64,000 nucleotides of DNA from Pedobacter chinensis (GTDB lineage Bacteria > Bacteroidota > Bacteroidia > Sphingobacteriales > Sphingobacteriaceae): positions 62,001 to 126,000 of the forward strand of contig NZ_QPKV01000007.1 of NCBI RefSeq assembly GCF_003339865.1, given 5' to 3'. Shown piece after piece: positions 35,688-44,043 of this stretch. The notes under the pieces are model-generated. The model was given only the letters and a program-made list of their open reading frames with translations, was not told the origin of the DNA and made no database searches. The position numbers were made by a program, and so were the translations under genes. The first letter of the stretch is position 1; each line of letters begins with the position of its first letter.

Positions 35688-37617
35688 TGTCTTCTATTGT
35701 ACATTCGATATATACCGAAGTGCCTTTGCCCTGCTGTGATTTAACATCCATGCGGCCTCGCAAATAATCGACCCTTGAACGTATGTTCTGCAGGCCTGCA
35801 GTGTTTTTTTGTTCCCATCCAGTTGTATCGAAACCTTTGCCGTTATCTTCAACTGTAATGGTAAGCAACTGCTCACGTCTAACCACTTGAACAAGTACAT
35901 GTTGAGCGCCAGAGTGTTTTATCGCATTATTGACCAGTTCCTGAACGATACGGTAAATGGTTACTTCAGTGGCAGCATCCAGTCTTTTTTCAAGACCATA
36001 AAATTCAGTATCGATAACAAATATACCCGAAGTGCTGATGCTGTTGCAATAGTCATGCAGTGCTTGTTCCAAACCAAATCGGATCAGGGCTTCGGGCATC
36101 ATATTATGTGCCACACGGCGCATTTCAGAGATAGATGCATCCAGTTTGTTCAGCGCACTATTGAACAACATTCCATTTTCTTCTGTTAAGATAAGATTTC
36201 CTTTCATAGCTCCTAATTGTAGTTTTACACCGCTCAGCATTCCGCCCAGCCCGTCATGCAGGTCTTTGGCCAAGCGGCTACGCTCATCCTGTTGTCCTTT
36301 CAATAATGATTGAGTGGCCAATAACTGCTTTTCTGTTTCAAGCTCCCTGATACGTTGTTCCTGTATTTTTTTGCGATGGTTATAATTTCGGTAACCTAAA
36401 GTAGAAATTACAATAAGAGAGATTAAACCAGCGATTAAAAACCAATTTACCAAGTTCTGGCGATTAATTTTTTCATCTTGAAGAGTGAGTTGTGTATTCT
36501 TTTTATCCAATTCGAATTTCTTTTCGATATTGATGGTATTATTCAGTATTTGCTCATTCAATAAACTATCTTGCAGTTGTTTCGATTCGTTTTCATACGC
36601 TTTTGCCTTCCAAATGTCTTTTGAGATGTATGCCAAAGAAGCCAGTTGTGCTAAAATCAGAATCTTTTCATCTAGCAGTTGATGTTTTTGGGAAATAGTT
36701 AAAGCATTTTCGGCGAACTGCAGGGATTTTTCATAATCTCTGGTGTACATATAATAATATGAAAACCCACGTAATGCTGTACTTTCACTATCGCGTAAAT
36801 CATGTTTTTGGGCGTTTTTCAGCGCTAATTCATAGTGTTTTTTGCTTTCATCCAATTGCTTTTTCCAAAGATATACATCGGCAAGATTTAGTTCGATGGC
36901 AGCCAATAAAACCTCATCATTGATTTTACTTGCGATTTGCGCTGCTTCATTGAAATAGATATACGCCGAATCTTTTTGGTTGATGCTTCCGTAAACCACT
37001 CCTAAATTGTTAAGTGAATACGTCAACATTTTGGGCTGGCCGAGGTGCCGGAATTCTGCAACCGCCTTTTTTCCGTGTTTTTTTGCCATATCGTATTGTC
37101 TCATCGAGGTGTACAGCACCTGCAAAATATCATTGGCTTGAGCCATATAGGCTTTATTGTCAATCTTGTCAAACAATTTTAAGCCCTTTTGATAATTTTC
37201 AACTGCCGATTGATAATCGGACAAATGTTGATACGAAGTCCCCGTGTTGAAATAGGCCTTAGCTAAATGTTCATCGTCGTTTAGTTTTTTGGCTTCTTCA
37301 ATGCCTTTGATATTCCAAAACAAGGAAGAGTCAATTTTTCCCTGCATATTAAGTGCGTAAGTGTAATTGCTAATGAACTTCACTTCTGTTAAAGGGTAGT
37401 TGATTTTGTTTCCTAAAGTTCGTGCTTGTATATAATAGGACTTCGCTTTTTCCAAATCCGAGTTTTCAAATTCCTGTCCGATTTTGATCAGCAATAACAC
37501 TTTGTTTTCGTCTTCCTTTGCTGACTTTAAAACATTCAGCAAACTGTCTTGTGCACGTTGGCTTTGAGCAGAGACCGTATATAAACAACAAACAAAAATC
37601 AGGAGCCACTTTCTCAT
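35680..37617 (-). CDS. TPR sensor histidine kinase (HisKA_3 type)
   Basis: Sensor kinase of 645 residues with a signal peptide (RKWLLIFVCCLYTVSAQSQ). A periplasmic TPR array follows at about 30-370 (AKAYFNTGTSYQHLSDYQSA and similar). One membrane segment is at about 393-413 (WFLIAGLISLIVISTLGYR). The dimerisation domain has the phospho-accepting His454 in LAKDLHDGLGGMLSG, and the HATPase domain has IVQELVNNAIKHSGAQH and VEDNGKGFD. This is the NarX-like histidine kinase group in which TPRs replace the usual ligand domain. The response regulator is encoded immediately downstream and overlaps it. Confidence 0.95.
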   Translation of the reverse strand: MRKWLLIFVCCLYTVSAQSQRAQDSLLNVLKSAKEDENKVLLLIKIGQEFENSDLEKAKSYYIQARTLGNKINYPLTEVKFISNYTYALNMQGKIDSSLFWNIKGIEEAKKLNDDEHLAKAYFNTGTSYQHLSDYQSAVENYQKGLKLFDKIDNKAYMAQANDILQVLYTSMRQYDMAKKHGKKAVAEFRHLGQPKMLTYSLNNLGVVYGSINQKDSAYIYFNEAAQIASKINDEVLLAAIELNLADVYLWKKQLDESKKHYELALKNAQKHDLRDSESTALRGFSYYYMYTRDYEKSLQFAENALTISQKHQLLDEKILILAQLASLAYISKDIWKAKAYENESKQLQDSLLNEQILNNTINIEKKFELDKKNTQLTLQDEKINRQNLVNWFLIAGLISLIVISTLGYRNYNHRKKIQEQRIRELETEKQLLATQSLLKGQQDERSRLAKDLHDGLGGMLSGVKLQLGAMKGNLILTEENGMLFNSALNKLDASISEMRRVAHNMMPEALIRFGLEQALHDYCNSISTSGIFVIDTEFYGLEKRLDAATEVTIYRIVQELVNNAIKHSGAQHVLVQVVRREQLLTITVEDNGKGFDTTGWEQKNTAGLQNIRSRVDYLRGRMDVKSQQGKGTSVYIECTIEDNG

Positions 37618-37762
37618 GATGCAAATTACGATTGGTTAGCCCATATCATCAATCCCTTTTTCAGGGGATTTTTTCTTTCTTAAAATTCCACTTTTTTCGG
37701 GATTGTACCAAACAGTAAAGTACACCAATTTTACACTGCAAACAATTTAAATTTTTATTCCT

Positions 37763-38491
37763 ATGAAAAAGTGCATTTTATACTTAACAATTGTATCATT
37801 TTTAGTAATGCTATCTTGCTCAAAAGACAAAAATAAACCAGATGAAAATAATAATGACAGTAAACCACCTTTCGAAATATGGATGGGACTGAAAACTGGT
37901 TCAACCGGTAACTGGGCTAATTTAGATTGGAAGATCGTACTGTCCAATGGAGATTATTTTAACCAGCTACCAATAGACGGTTTTTTAAATTTTTCCAGAA
38001 ACCAGACTGGAGGTACCTGGGGAACTTTTGCAATGAATGGCAGTACAGGAACCTTTACCAATCAGTATGAAACCATTCAGGTAAAAAAGATAAGTGATAC
38101 GGAACTGGAAAAGGTTGGCTATACCAACCATGTGTATAAGCTGGCCTCTGTGGATGGTGTAAAACTTTCTGGAAAATACAATACTATACCCAATTGGTCA
38201 ACCATTCCAAACTATCCTTACAACGCCACCGAACCGCAGCCTATGATTGAATTTACGGCTGCTGGTACTTTCAAGGATCTGGGCGCATTCGTTTCCAACT
38301 TTTCAATGCCAAATCAATATCCGGAAAGAGCGCCCGGAAATGGCACCTATGAAATAAAAAGCTTCACACTAATCCTCAATTATGCTGACGGCAGGAAAAT
38401 CACCAAGTCATTTAGCGGTGTATTTAACAATAAGATTACTGCTACCAGCGAGCTCGTTTTTGTTGGCGGAAACCCATTTTATAATCAATAA
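37763..38491 (+). CDS. Exported lipoprotein, paralogous domain A
   Basis: Lipoprotein of 242 residues with a lipobox (LVMLSC, then SKDKNKPDEN). The mature protein is beta-rich with NGDYFNQLPIDGFLNFSRNQ, TWGTFAMNGSTGTFTNQYET and YADGRKI. The same pattern (NGDYF, P-xGxxN, WGxFxMxGxxGxF, YKxxxVDGxxxxGxY) recurs in the C-terminal half of the next protein (38502-39701), so the two share a domain by duplication. I do not know its function. It is divergent from the TPR kinase gene, with a 145-base gap that probably holds both promoters. Confidence 0.75.
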   Translation: MKKCILYLTIVSFLVMLSCSKDKNKPDENNNDSKPPFEIWMGLKTGSTGNWANLDWKIVLSNGDYFNQLPIDGFLNFSRNQTGGTWGTFAMNGSTGTFTNQYETIQVKKISDTELEKVGYTNHVYKLASVDGVKLSGKYNTIPNWSTIPNYPYNATEPQPMIEFTAAGTFKDLGAFVSNFSMPNQYPERAPGNGTYEIKSFTLILNYADGRKITKSFSGVFNNKITATSELVFVGGNPFYNQ

Positions 38492-38501
38492 TGAACAAGC
38501 A

Positions 38502-39701
38502 ATGAAACAATGGTTTTTTATCCCAATTATGCTGTTGGCAGGTATACAGGCATCGTGCCAGCAAAAGGAGCTATTTGATATGGTAGCATATACCGCTCCC
38601 AAAGGATGGCAAAAATCTGTAAAGCCAGGAACCCTCAGCTTTACCAAAGAAACGCCAAAAGGCTTTTGTATCATTACGCTTTACAAAGGCGTAGAAGCTG
38701 GTATTGATGCGCAAACCAATTTTGATATCAGCTGGCAATCGCTGATGCAGGAAACGCTGGGCACAGGCAAAGCCACCATGCAGCCAGGCAGCACAGATAA
38801 TGGCTGGGAAAGCAGGATAGGCTCTGCCCCATTTGAAAAAAACGGTATAAAAGGGGCTGCAATTTTAATAAGCAGCAGTAAAAACGGTAAGCTGATCAAT
38901 ATTTCCAGTATGACCAATACCGATGCCTTTCAGAAAGAAATGGAAACCTTTTTCGGTAGCCTCGTTTTAAAAGGCGAAGCTACGAAAGCAAACGATTTAG
39001 GCCCAGACAATATACAGCGAAAAAACACAGCCGCTGCTGACAAATCAACAGGTAAACCTGAGTTATGGATGAACAGACGGATCGCTACTTCAATTTATGC
39101 GAACCCAAAAACGCTGGATGACTTATATCTTATCTATCCTAACGGCGATTATTTTCCGAATGTGCCTTATGAGGGATTGATAAACGTTAACAGATCGTTT
39201 CAACCAGAATCATGGGGCAAATTTACCATGCAGGGCAACAAAGGAAAATTTAAAAATAAATATGACGAGATAGCGGTTACAAAAAAATCGGATATCCAAA
39301 TGGAAAAGGATGGGTATAGTTATGGCTTTTACAAGTTCCTGCCTGTGGATGGTCTGCGGATTGAAGGAGCATACACCCATGTGTCGTCCGATTGGGGCAA
39401 AGACCCTAAGCTCAATTACCTCAGCGATCCAGGATGCCAGTTTGTAATCCATTTTAAAAAGGATGGAACATTTGATGACAAGGGAATTTTTTCAACCAAT
39501 AAAAACAATTGTATCGGTGGAAAGGGAACATACAGCATTGAGGATTTTACGATCACATTCAGGTACAATGACGGTAGGGTTGTTTACAGGCTATTTACGG
39601 CGCCGCCCACCAGAAACCCGGCTACCTATAATGAAGCATATTATATAGGACATACCGCTTATTATAAAAAAAATAATAACCTGCCTTACGGCGGACGTTA
39701 G
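38502..39701 (+). CDS. Exported protein with paralogous domain A
   Basis: Product of 399 residues from the ATG at 38502, which has a lipoprotein-like signal (FIPIMLLAGIQASC, then QQKELFDMV). A start at 38382 is in frame but overlaps the previous gene by 110 bases. The N-terminal part has FDMVAYTAPKGWQKSVKPGT, typical of PsbP-like domains of Bacteroidota. The C-terminal half, from about residue 185, repeats domain A of the preceding lipoprotein (NGDYFPNVPYEGLINVNRSF, WGKFTMQGNKGKFKNKYDEI). It starts 10 bases after the previous stop, so it is probably co-transcribed. Function unknown. Confidence 0.78.
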   Translation: MKQWFFIPIMLLAGIQASCQQKELFDMVAYTAPKGWQKSVKPGTLSFTKETPKGFCIITLYKGVEAGIDAQTNFDISWQSLMQETLGTGKATMQPGSTDNGWESRIGSAPFEKNGIKGAAILISSSKNGKLINISSMTNTDAFQKEMETFFGSLVLKGEATKANDLGPDNIQRKNTAAADKSTGKPELWMNRRIATSIYANPKTLDDLYLIYPNGDYFPNVPYEGLINVNRSFQPESWGKFTMQGNKGKFKNKYDEIAVTKKSDIQMEKDGYSYGFYKFLPVDGLRIEGAYTHVSSDWGKDPKLNYLSDPGCQFVIHFKKDGTFDDKGIFSTNKNNCIGGKGTYSIEDFTITFRYNDGRVVYRLFTAPPTRNPATYNEAYYIGHTAYYKKNNNLPYGGR

Positions 39702-39739
39702 AAAAATCATTCCATTATTCGATACATAAAAATACAAAA

Positions 39740-40978
39740 ATGAAAAAGATACAATCGCTTTTTGCGGTACTGCTGTTCGTGATGTGCGGCAACAGCAGCC
39801 AGGCACAATCGAAGCGGGAGGCTTACGCCACTCTTGACATCGGCTGGATGAAGAAGATCGAATTTAAAACGCCGCCGCAACCGCTAACCAATCAAGACCG
39901 CAGCTATACGGCAAAACAGATCGGGTACGCCCAGCACATGCTTACCTGGATACAGCAGACCTATGCGCCGAAAGGAATGCTCGGCGATGCAAGATTGTTC
40001 GTCTTTGTACCTCCCAAATCCGAACCGGTAACGAGCAAATACTATGACTATAACGAAGCCGAAAAAAACAACCGCCGTGCCTTGCCCTATAATTACGGAG
40101 CTTACGCCAAGTTATCGCTCTTCCTGAAAAAAGATGCCAACGGAAAATTTGTACCAGAAACCGACCATCATATCAGGTGGCTGATAGAGGCCAACGGCTT
40201 GGAAACCATTTCGCAGCAAATAGTTTCGCTGTCTACACCCGAGGAATATTATTTTTTGATGCCGCGTTATGATATCGGATTAAAAGGTTCGCTCGACAAA
40301 ACCTGGTATGCAGAGGCGGCGAAATTCCAGAATTTCAACAATCATCCAAATCTGAAAAATTACGACCACTATTACATCCCCAATGGTCAGGTTACCGCTG
40401 GGAAAGATGATTTTTATACGGTCATTATGACGAAAAACAGCCAGCCACTGCCCTTTGAGCAGGTTACCGTAGGCGAATTTATCAGGCAAGTGGAAAAGCA
40501 GCTTCCAATGATGTACCAGATAGCCATTAATGGGGGCAGCAAAGATATTGACCTGAAAGCACGGGCAAACAGAGGATTTCAGATCTTTAAAAATAAATTC
40601 AGCGCAAAGGCGAACGAAAAAGTGTATCTGCCAGAAAGCACACAACTCAATCTTTTTGATTTCGCCAATGCAGACGAAAACTCAACGTTTTCAAATTTTA
40701 AGACGGCATCTGGCACCTATCAAAACTGTGATGGCTGTTCGACCTTTTTTCCGTTGCTGAAACTAAAAAAAGGTGTGAAAGAAGCGAGTGCAACCAGCGA
40801 ACCGCTATGGCTTGTTATCCGGTGGATGCCGCCGCTGACACGAACACTCGATGGCGACCGGCACTATATGGAAACTATCCTCAACCAGTTTAATTATGAC
40901 TACGTCTATAATTATTTCTTTGGAAACAGGCCTACGCAGTCTTATCAGCCAATAAATTTCAATGCTTATAAAAAATAA
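39740..40978 (+). CDS. Exported hypothetical protein
   Basis: Product of 412 residues with a signal peptide (LFAVLLFVMCGNSSQAQ). The mature part is large and alpha/beta with repeated aromatic residues (AQHMLTWIQQTYAPKGMLGD; YNEAEKNNRRALPYNYGAYA; EYYFLMPRYDIG). A CDGC pair lies in the C-terminal third. I do not recognise the family. Third of five plus-strand exported proteins in tandem; its 3' end is part of a leader sequence repeated upstream of 42567-44042. Confidence 0.7.
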   Translation: MKKIQSLFAVLLFVMCGNSSQAQSKREAYATLDIGWMKKIEFKTPPQPLTNQDRSYTAKQIGYAQHMLTWIQQTYAPKGMLGDARLFVFVPPKSEPVTSKYYDYNEAEKNNRRALPYNYGAYAKLSLFLKKDANGKFVPETDHHIRWLIEANGLETISQQIVSLSTPEEYYFLMPRYDIGLKGSLDKTWYAEAAKFQNFNNHPNLKNYDHYYIPNGQVTAGKDDFYTVIMTKNSQPLPFEQVTVGEFIRQVEKQLPMMYQIAINGGSKDIDLKARANRGFQIFKNKFSAKANEKVYLPESTQLNLFDFANADENSTFSNFKTASGTYQNCDGCSTFFPLLKLKKGVKEASATSEPLWLVIRWMPPLTRTLDGDRHYMETILNQFNYDYVYNYFFGNRPTQSYQPINFNAYKK

Positions 40979-41032
40979 ATGATGTTTTCCCCTTAGTTAA
41001 AATAGAAATGAAAACGATAAAATTACTTTTAC
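40968..41032 (+). repeat. Duplicated leader, copy 1
   Basis: Sequence ATAAAAAATAAAT followed by ATGTTTT, an A/T-rich stretch, AAAATAGAAATGAAAA and AAAATTACTTTT. It covers the end of the preceding gene, the ribosome-binding region and the first codons of the gene at 41008. The same arrangement, with about ten differences, occurs at 42525-42591 upstream of the gene at 42567. Confidence 0.65.
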
Positions 41033-42447
41033 CCTGTACACCATTGGTTGTAATCCTTGCCTGCCTGCTGCTGTCGTGTAAAAACAATCCGGATGCTGGC
41101 GGAAAAGAAAAAGAAATTGATTTCTCAACACTCAAACCTGCTGTTACCCCAAAAGGAACAACCATGGGTACTATTTATACACAACAGATAGGAACTGATG
41201 GTGGTCGCGTGCAGTCGCCCGACGGACAACTCACCTTGGATATTCCTGCAGGTGCACTCAGTGTCAACACGACTATCGGCATACAGGCCATTACCAATGA
41301 AGCGCCGCTTGGTGCTGGCAACGGATTCAGGCTTAGCCCCGAAGACGTAAATTTTGCTAAGCCCATTACCATTACCATGAAATACGGGGCCGACCTGCAG
41401 CCTGGACTTTGCTGGATCGCAACACAAAAAAGTGACGGCACCTGGCTGGGCTACCGCAATACAATAACAGATGAAACTGCCAAAACATTGTCTGTGCAAA
41501 CCACCCATTTCAGCGACTGGGTTACGGGCAAGTTAATAGATTTCCGGCTTTCGCCCCAAAAAGCTACTGTAAAAGTAAAAGGACAAGTACAGCTGTATGT
41601 AAACGGCTTTTCTAAAACCAAAGGCACACCACAGGAAGAGCTGGACGAACTGGCACCGCTTATCCCCATGTATCCAAAAGAAGTAGATGATGAAGACCTG
41701 GCGCCCCTGCCAAAGCTAACCGACCTGAGCACGAGGATGGAGCAGCTGAAGGGTTACAGACTGGATTTTAAAGAATGGCGACTCTCACCTACCACTGGGA
41801 AACTGAAGGCTCATGGTTCTAAAGCCACTTATACTGCACCAGACAAAGCCCCCAACCCCAATACGGTAAACGTATCTGTAGACATAGAGGCTACCCGTGA
41901 AAACAAAACCATAAAACTTATCCTGCTAAGCCAGATCACAATTATAGATAAGTATTATGCCAAATTTACCATCAACGGCGTGGAATCCGTATTTACGGAT
42001 AGGGATATTTACACTGGAGGAGCTTATCAGCCAACCGGAAACATGGCAGCATTGTATGTGAGCAATAGCGGCGAATTCGGTGTGACGTTTACGCATGCAG
42101 TCGATCAAAAAACGGTATCGATAGCATCCGAGCATCCGAAAACCGGCAATATGGCTTTTGCAACGAGCAGCAATCCCGCAGGTACCGTTAGTATAATTTA
42201 TCTTAAAACAGAAAGCACTGATGGTTACAGCAATGCTACAGATGAGCTGGTAAAAGATGGCAATGGCTGCAAAAACGGGAGATCCTCCACTGGATCGCTC
42301 ACATTAACGGAATATAAAAACGAAAACGGAGCCATCGTATCCGGAAGTTTCAGCGGTACTATTTGGAATATGGGCGATGTAATGGCCTGCAAAAACAAAT
42401 CGGTAAATATATCAGGAGAGTTTGTTATGCCCGTGAACAAACAATGA
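41008..42447 (+). CDS. Lipoprotein with ZU5-like domain
   Basis: Lipoprotein of 479 residues with a lipobox (VILACLLLSC, then KNNPDAGGKE). A ZU5-like beta domain sits at about 60-165 (GGRVQSPDGQLTLDIPAGAL, YGADLQPGLCWIATQ, HFSDWVTG). It is followed by an acidic linker (ELDELAPLIPMYPKEVDDED) and a C-terminal beta-rich region with FTINGVESVFTDRDIYTGGA. ZU5 domains in bacterial surface proteins are thought to be structural or interaction modules. The function here is unknown. Fourth gene in the tandem of exported proteins. Confidence 0.78.
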   Translation: MKTIKLLLPCTPLVVILACLLLSCKNNPDAGGKEKEIDFSTLKPAVTPKGTTMGTIYTQQIGTDGGRVQSPDGQLTLDIPAGALSVNTTIGIQAITNEAPLGAGNGFRLSPEDVNFAKPITITMKYGADLQPGLCWIATQKSDGTWLGYRNTITDETAKTLSVQTTHFSDWVTGKLIDFRLSPQKATVKVKGQVQLYVNGFSKTKGTPQEELDELAPLIPMYPKEVDDEDLAPLPKLTDLSTRMEQLKGYRLDFKEWRLSPTTGKLKAHGSKATYTAPDKAPNPNTVNVSVDIEATRENKTIKLILLSQITIIDKYYAKFTINGVESVFTDRDIYTGGAYQPTGNMAALYVSNSGEFGVTFTHAVDQKTVSIASEHPKTGNMAFATSSNPAGTVSIIYLKTESTDGYSNATDELVKDGNGCKNGRSSTGSLTLTEYKNENGAIVSGSFSGTIWNMGDVMACKNKSVNISGEFVMPVNKQ

Positions 42448-42524
42448 AAATCAATATGGTAAAGACTTAAACAAATTCATCCATTTTTTAAAAGCAGCAG
42501 CATAAACATAGGCCACTACCCATG

Positions 42525-42591
42525 ATAAAAAATAAATAATGTTTTAATCCTTTAATTAAAATAGAAATGAAAATGATAAAATTACTTTTTA
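42525..42591 (+). repeat. Duplicated leader, copy 2
   Basis: Second copy of the leader at 40968-41032, including the shared ribosome-binding region AAAATAGAAATG and the first codons MKxIKLLF/L. It indicates that the tandem of exported-protein genes grew by duplication with recombination at the leader. Confidence 0.65.
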
Positions 42592-44042
42592 CGTTACTAC
42601 TGTTAGTGATAGGTAGCAACAGCCAGGCACAAGTTTTAAAAAAACTGAAAGAAAAAGCCGAACAGGCCGTAGAAAAAAAAGTAAACCAAACGATGGATAA
42701 AACCGTGGAAAAAGCTGTAAATAAAACTGCAGATGGTGTAGAAAAAGCTGTTAACAAAACAGTGGACAAAGTCACCACCAGTAAAGCGCCAAACCCAGAT
42801 GCAAAAAACAGCCCGACCCAAAATACCGCTACAAAACCAATTGTAGATAATGAAGCCTTTGAAGATTACAGAACCGAACATTTTTTGATTAGCGGCATTG
42901 CTCCCCAGATCGGAGATCCGTGCGCAGCAAAAGAAGAATTGCAGGCCAAACCTGGTAAATACTTTACTTCCGATCAATATCCATGGCCATTAGCAAGGGC
43001 CGAATATTTTAAAAAGCTATCCACAACATCCGAAAAGGCAACGGGCAAGCAAGTGCTTAACCAGATCGAAAATCTCGAACAGCAAAGCCGTACTAACTTC
43101 ACACTTGCCGGTGGCAATTGGGAAACCTATTACTCTACAGAAGGCTACCAATACGCAGGCAATGTAAGATTGGCAGATTATCGCTTCCAAACAGCCTTTC
43201 ACGAATATCTCTGCATCAGAAATAAAGTGGAACGTAATAGTGAATATAACACGGTGCTAAGAGTTTACGTAAACAGCCTGCCGCTAAATACTTTGGATAG
43301 ATACCTGTCTAACGCATTTAGCGATAACTTGGGTAATTATGCTTATAAGGATTGGAAAAACTTCAAAGCTGGTATAGCATCACCAAAAATTGAATTATTG
43401 AATTATTTATCTGCAAAAAATCAGGAGCTGATAGAGATCATTAATTCTGATAAGGGCTTCTGGCAGGATGTGCCAGAGAACGAAATCAGGAAAAACACCT
43501 ACGAACATGTTTACCGCTATTGGTTTGTTAAAAAAGCCGACGTGCCGCTTTTACTACCCGTAAGCCGTAAAGAATATCTGGAAAGCCTGTTGGAATATTA
43601 TGACAGAGAAGCGCTTTATCTGCCCAAAAGCACTAATTATACACTACAGTCGGCAGCGCAGCGGCTCAGGTATTTTGGCGATTTACCAGCTATTTTGGCC
43701 AACAAAAAAGCAATCGTAAACAAGGTTTTGAAAGAAAATTCAACTGAATGGCTCACTAAGCAGGCGGTGGTAAACGTGCAGGAAGACACTTACCTAAATC
43801 AAAAACAAAACCTACCGGAGTATAGCTCAGATCTTACTTTCCATAAGTTTTATGATAATGAAAAAGATGCCCGTTCTTTGTACAAATACAACCCAGCCTA
43901 TTTTTCAGATATACAAAATACAGCCACTCCGAAGTTTATGAGCATCGCATTCCGTTATGTATCAAAGCCTGCCCACCTTCGGTTAATCAATAACTTTACC
44001 GATAAATTTGATGGGAATGCATGGTTAAGACTAATAAAGTGA
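42567..44042 (+). CDS. Exported hypothetical protein with N-terminal KTVDK-like repeats
   Basis: Product of 491 residues. After a signal peptide (LLFTLLLLVIGSNSQAQ) comes a lysine- and valine-rich stretch of short degenerate repeats (KLKEKAEQAVEKKVNQTMDK; TVEKAVNKTADGVEKAVNKT), predicted to be helical and amphipathic. The rest is alpha-rich with no family I know (EYFKKLSTTSEKATGKQVLN). Its first 10 codons and leader closely repeat those of 41008-42447, which suggests duplication. Its stop is 2 bases from the end of the convergent kinase gene. Confidence 0.7.
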   Translation: MKMIKLLFTLLLLVIGSNSQAQVLKKLKEKAEQAVEKKVNQTMDKTVEKAVNKTADGVEKAVNKTVDKVTTSKAPNPDAKNSPTQNTATKPIVDNEAFEDYRTEHFLISGIAPQIGDPCAAKEELQAKPGKYFTSDQYPWPLARAEYFKKLSTTSEKATGKQVLNQIENLEQQSRTNFTLAGGNWETYYSTEGYQYAGNVRLADYRFQTAFHEYLCIRNKVERNSEYNTVLRVYVNSLPLNTLDRYLSNAFSDNLGNYAYKDWKNFKAGIASPKIELLNYLSAKNQELIEIINSDKGFWQDVPENEIRKNTYEHVYRYWFVKKADVPLLLPVSRKEYLESLLEYYDREALYLPKSTNYTLQSAAQRLRYFGDLPAILANKKAIVNKVLKENSTEWLTKQAVVNVQEDTYLNQKQNLPEYSSDLTFHKFYDNEKDARSLYKYNPAYFSDIQNTATPKFMSIAFRYVSKPAHLRLINNFTDKFDGNAWLRLIK

Positions 44043-44043
44043 T

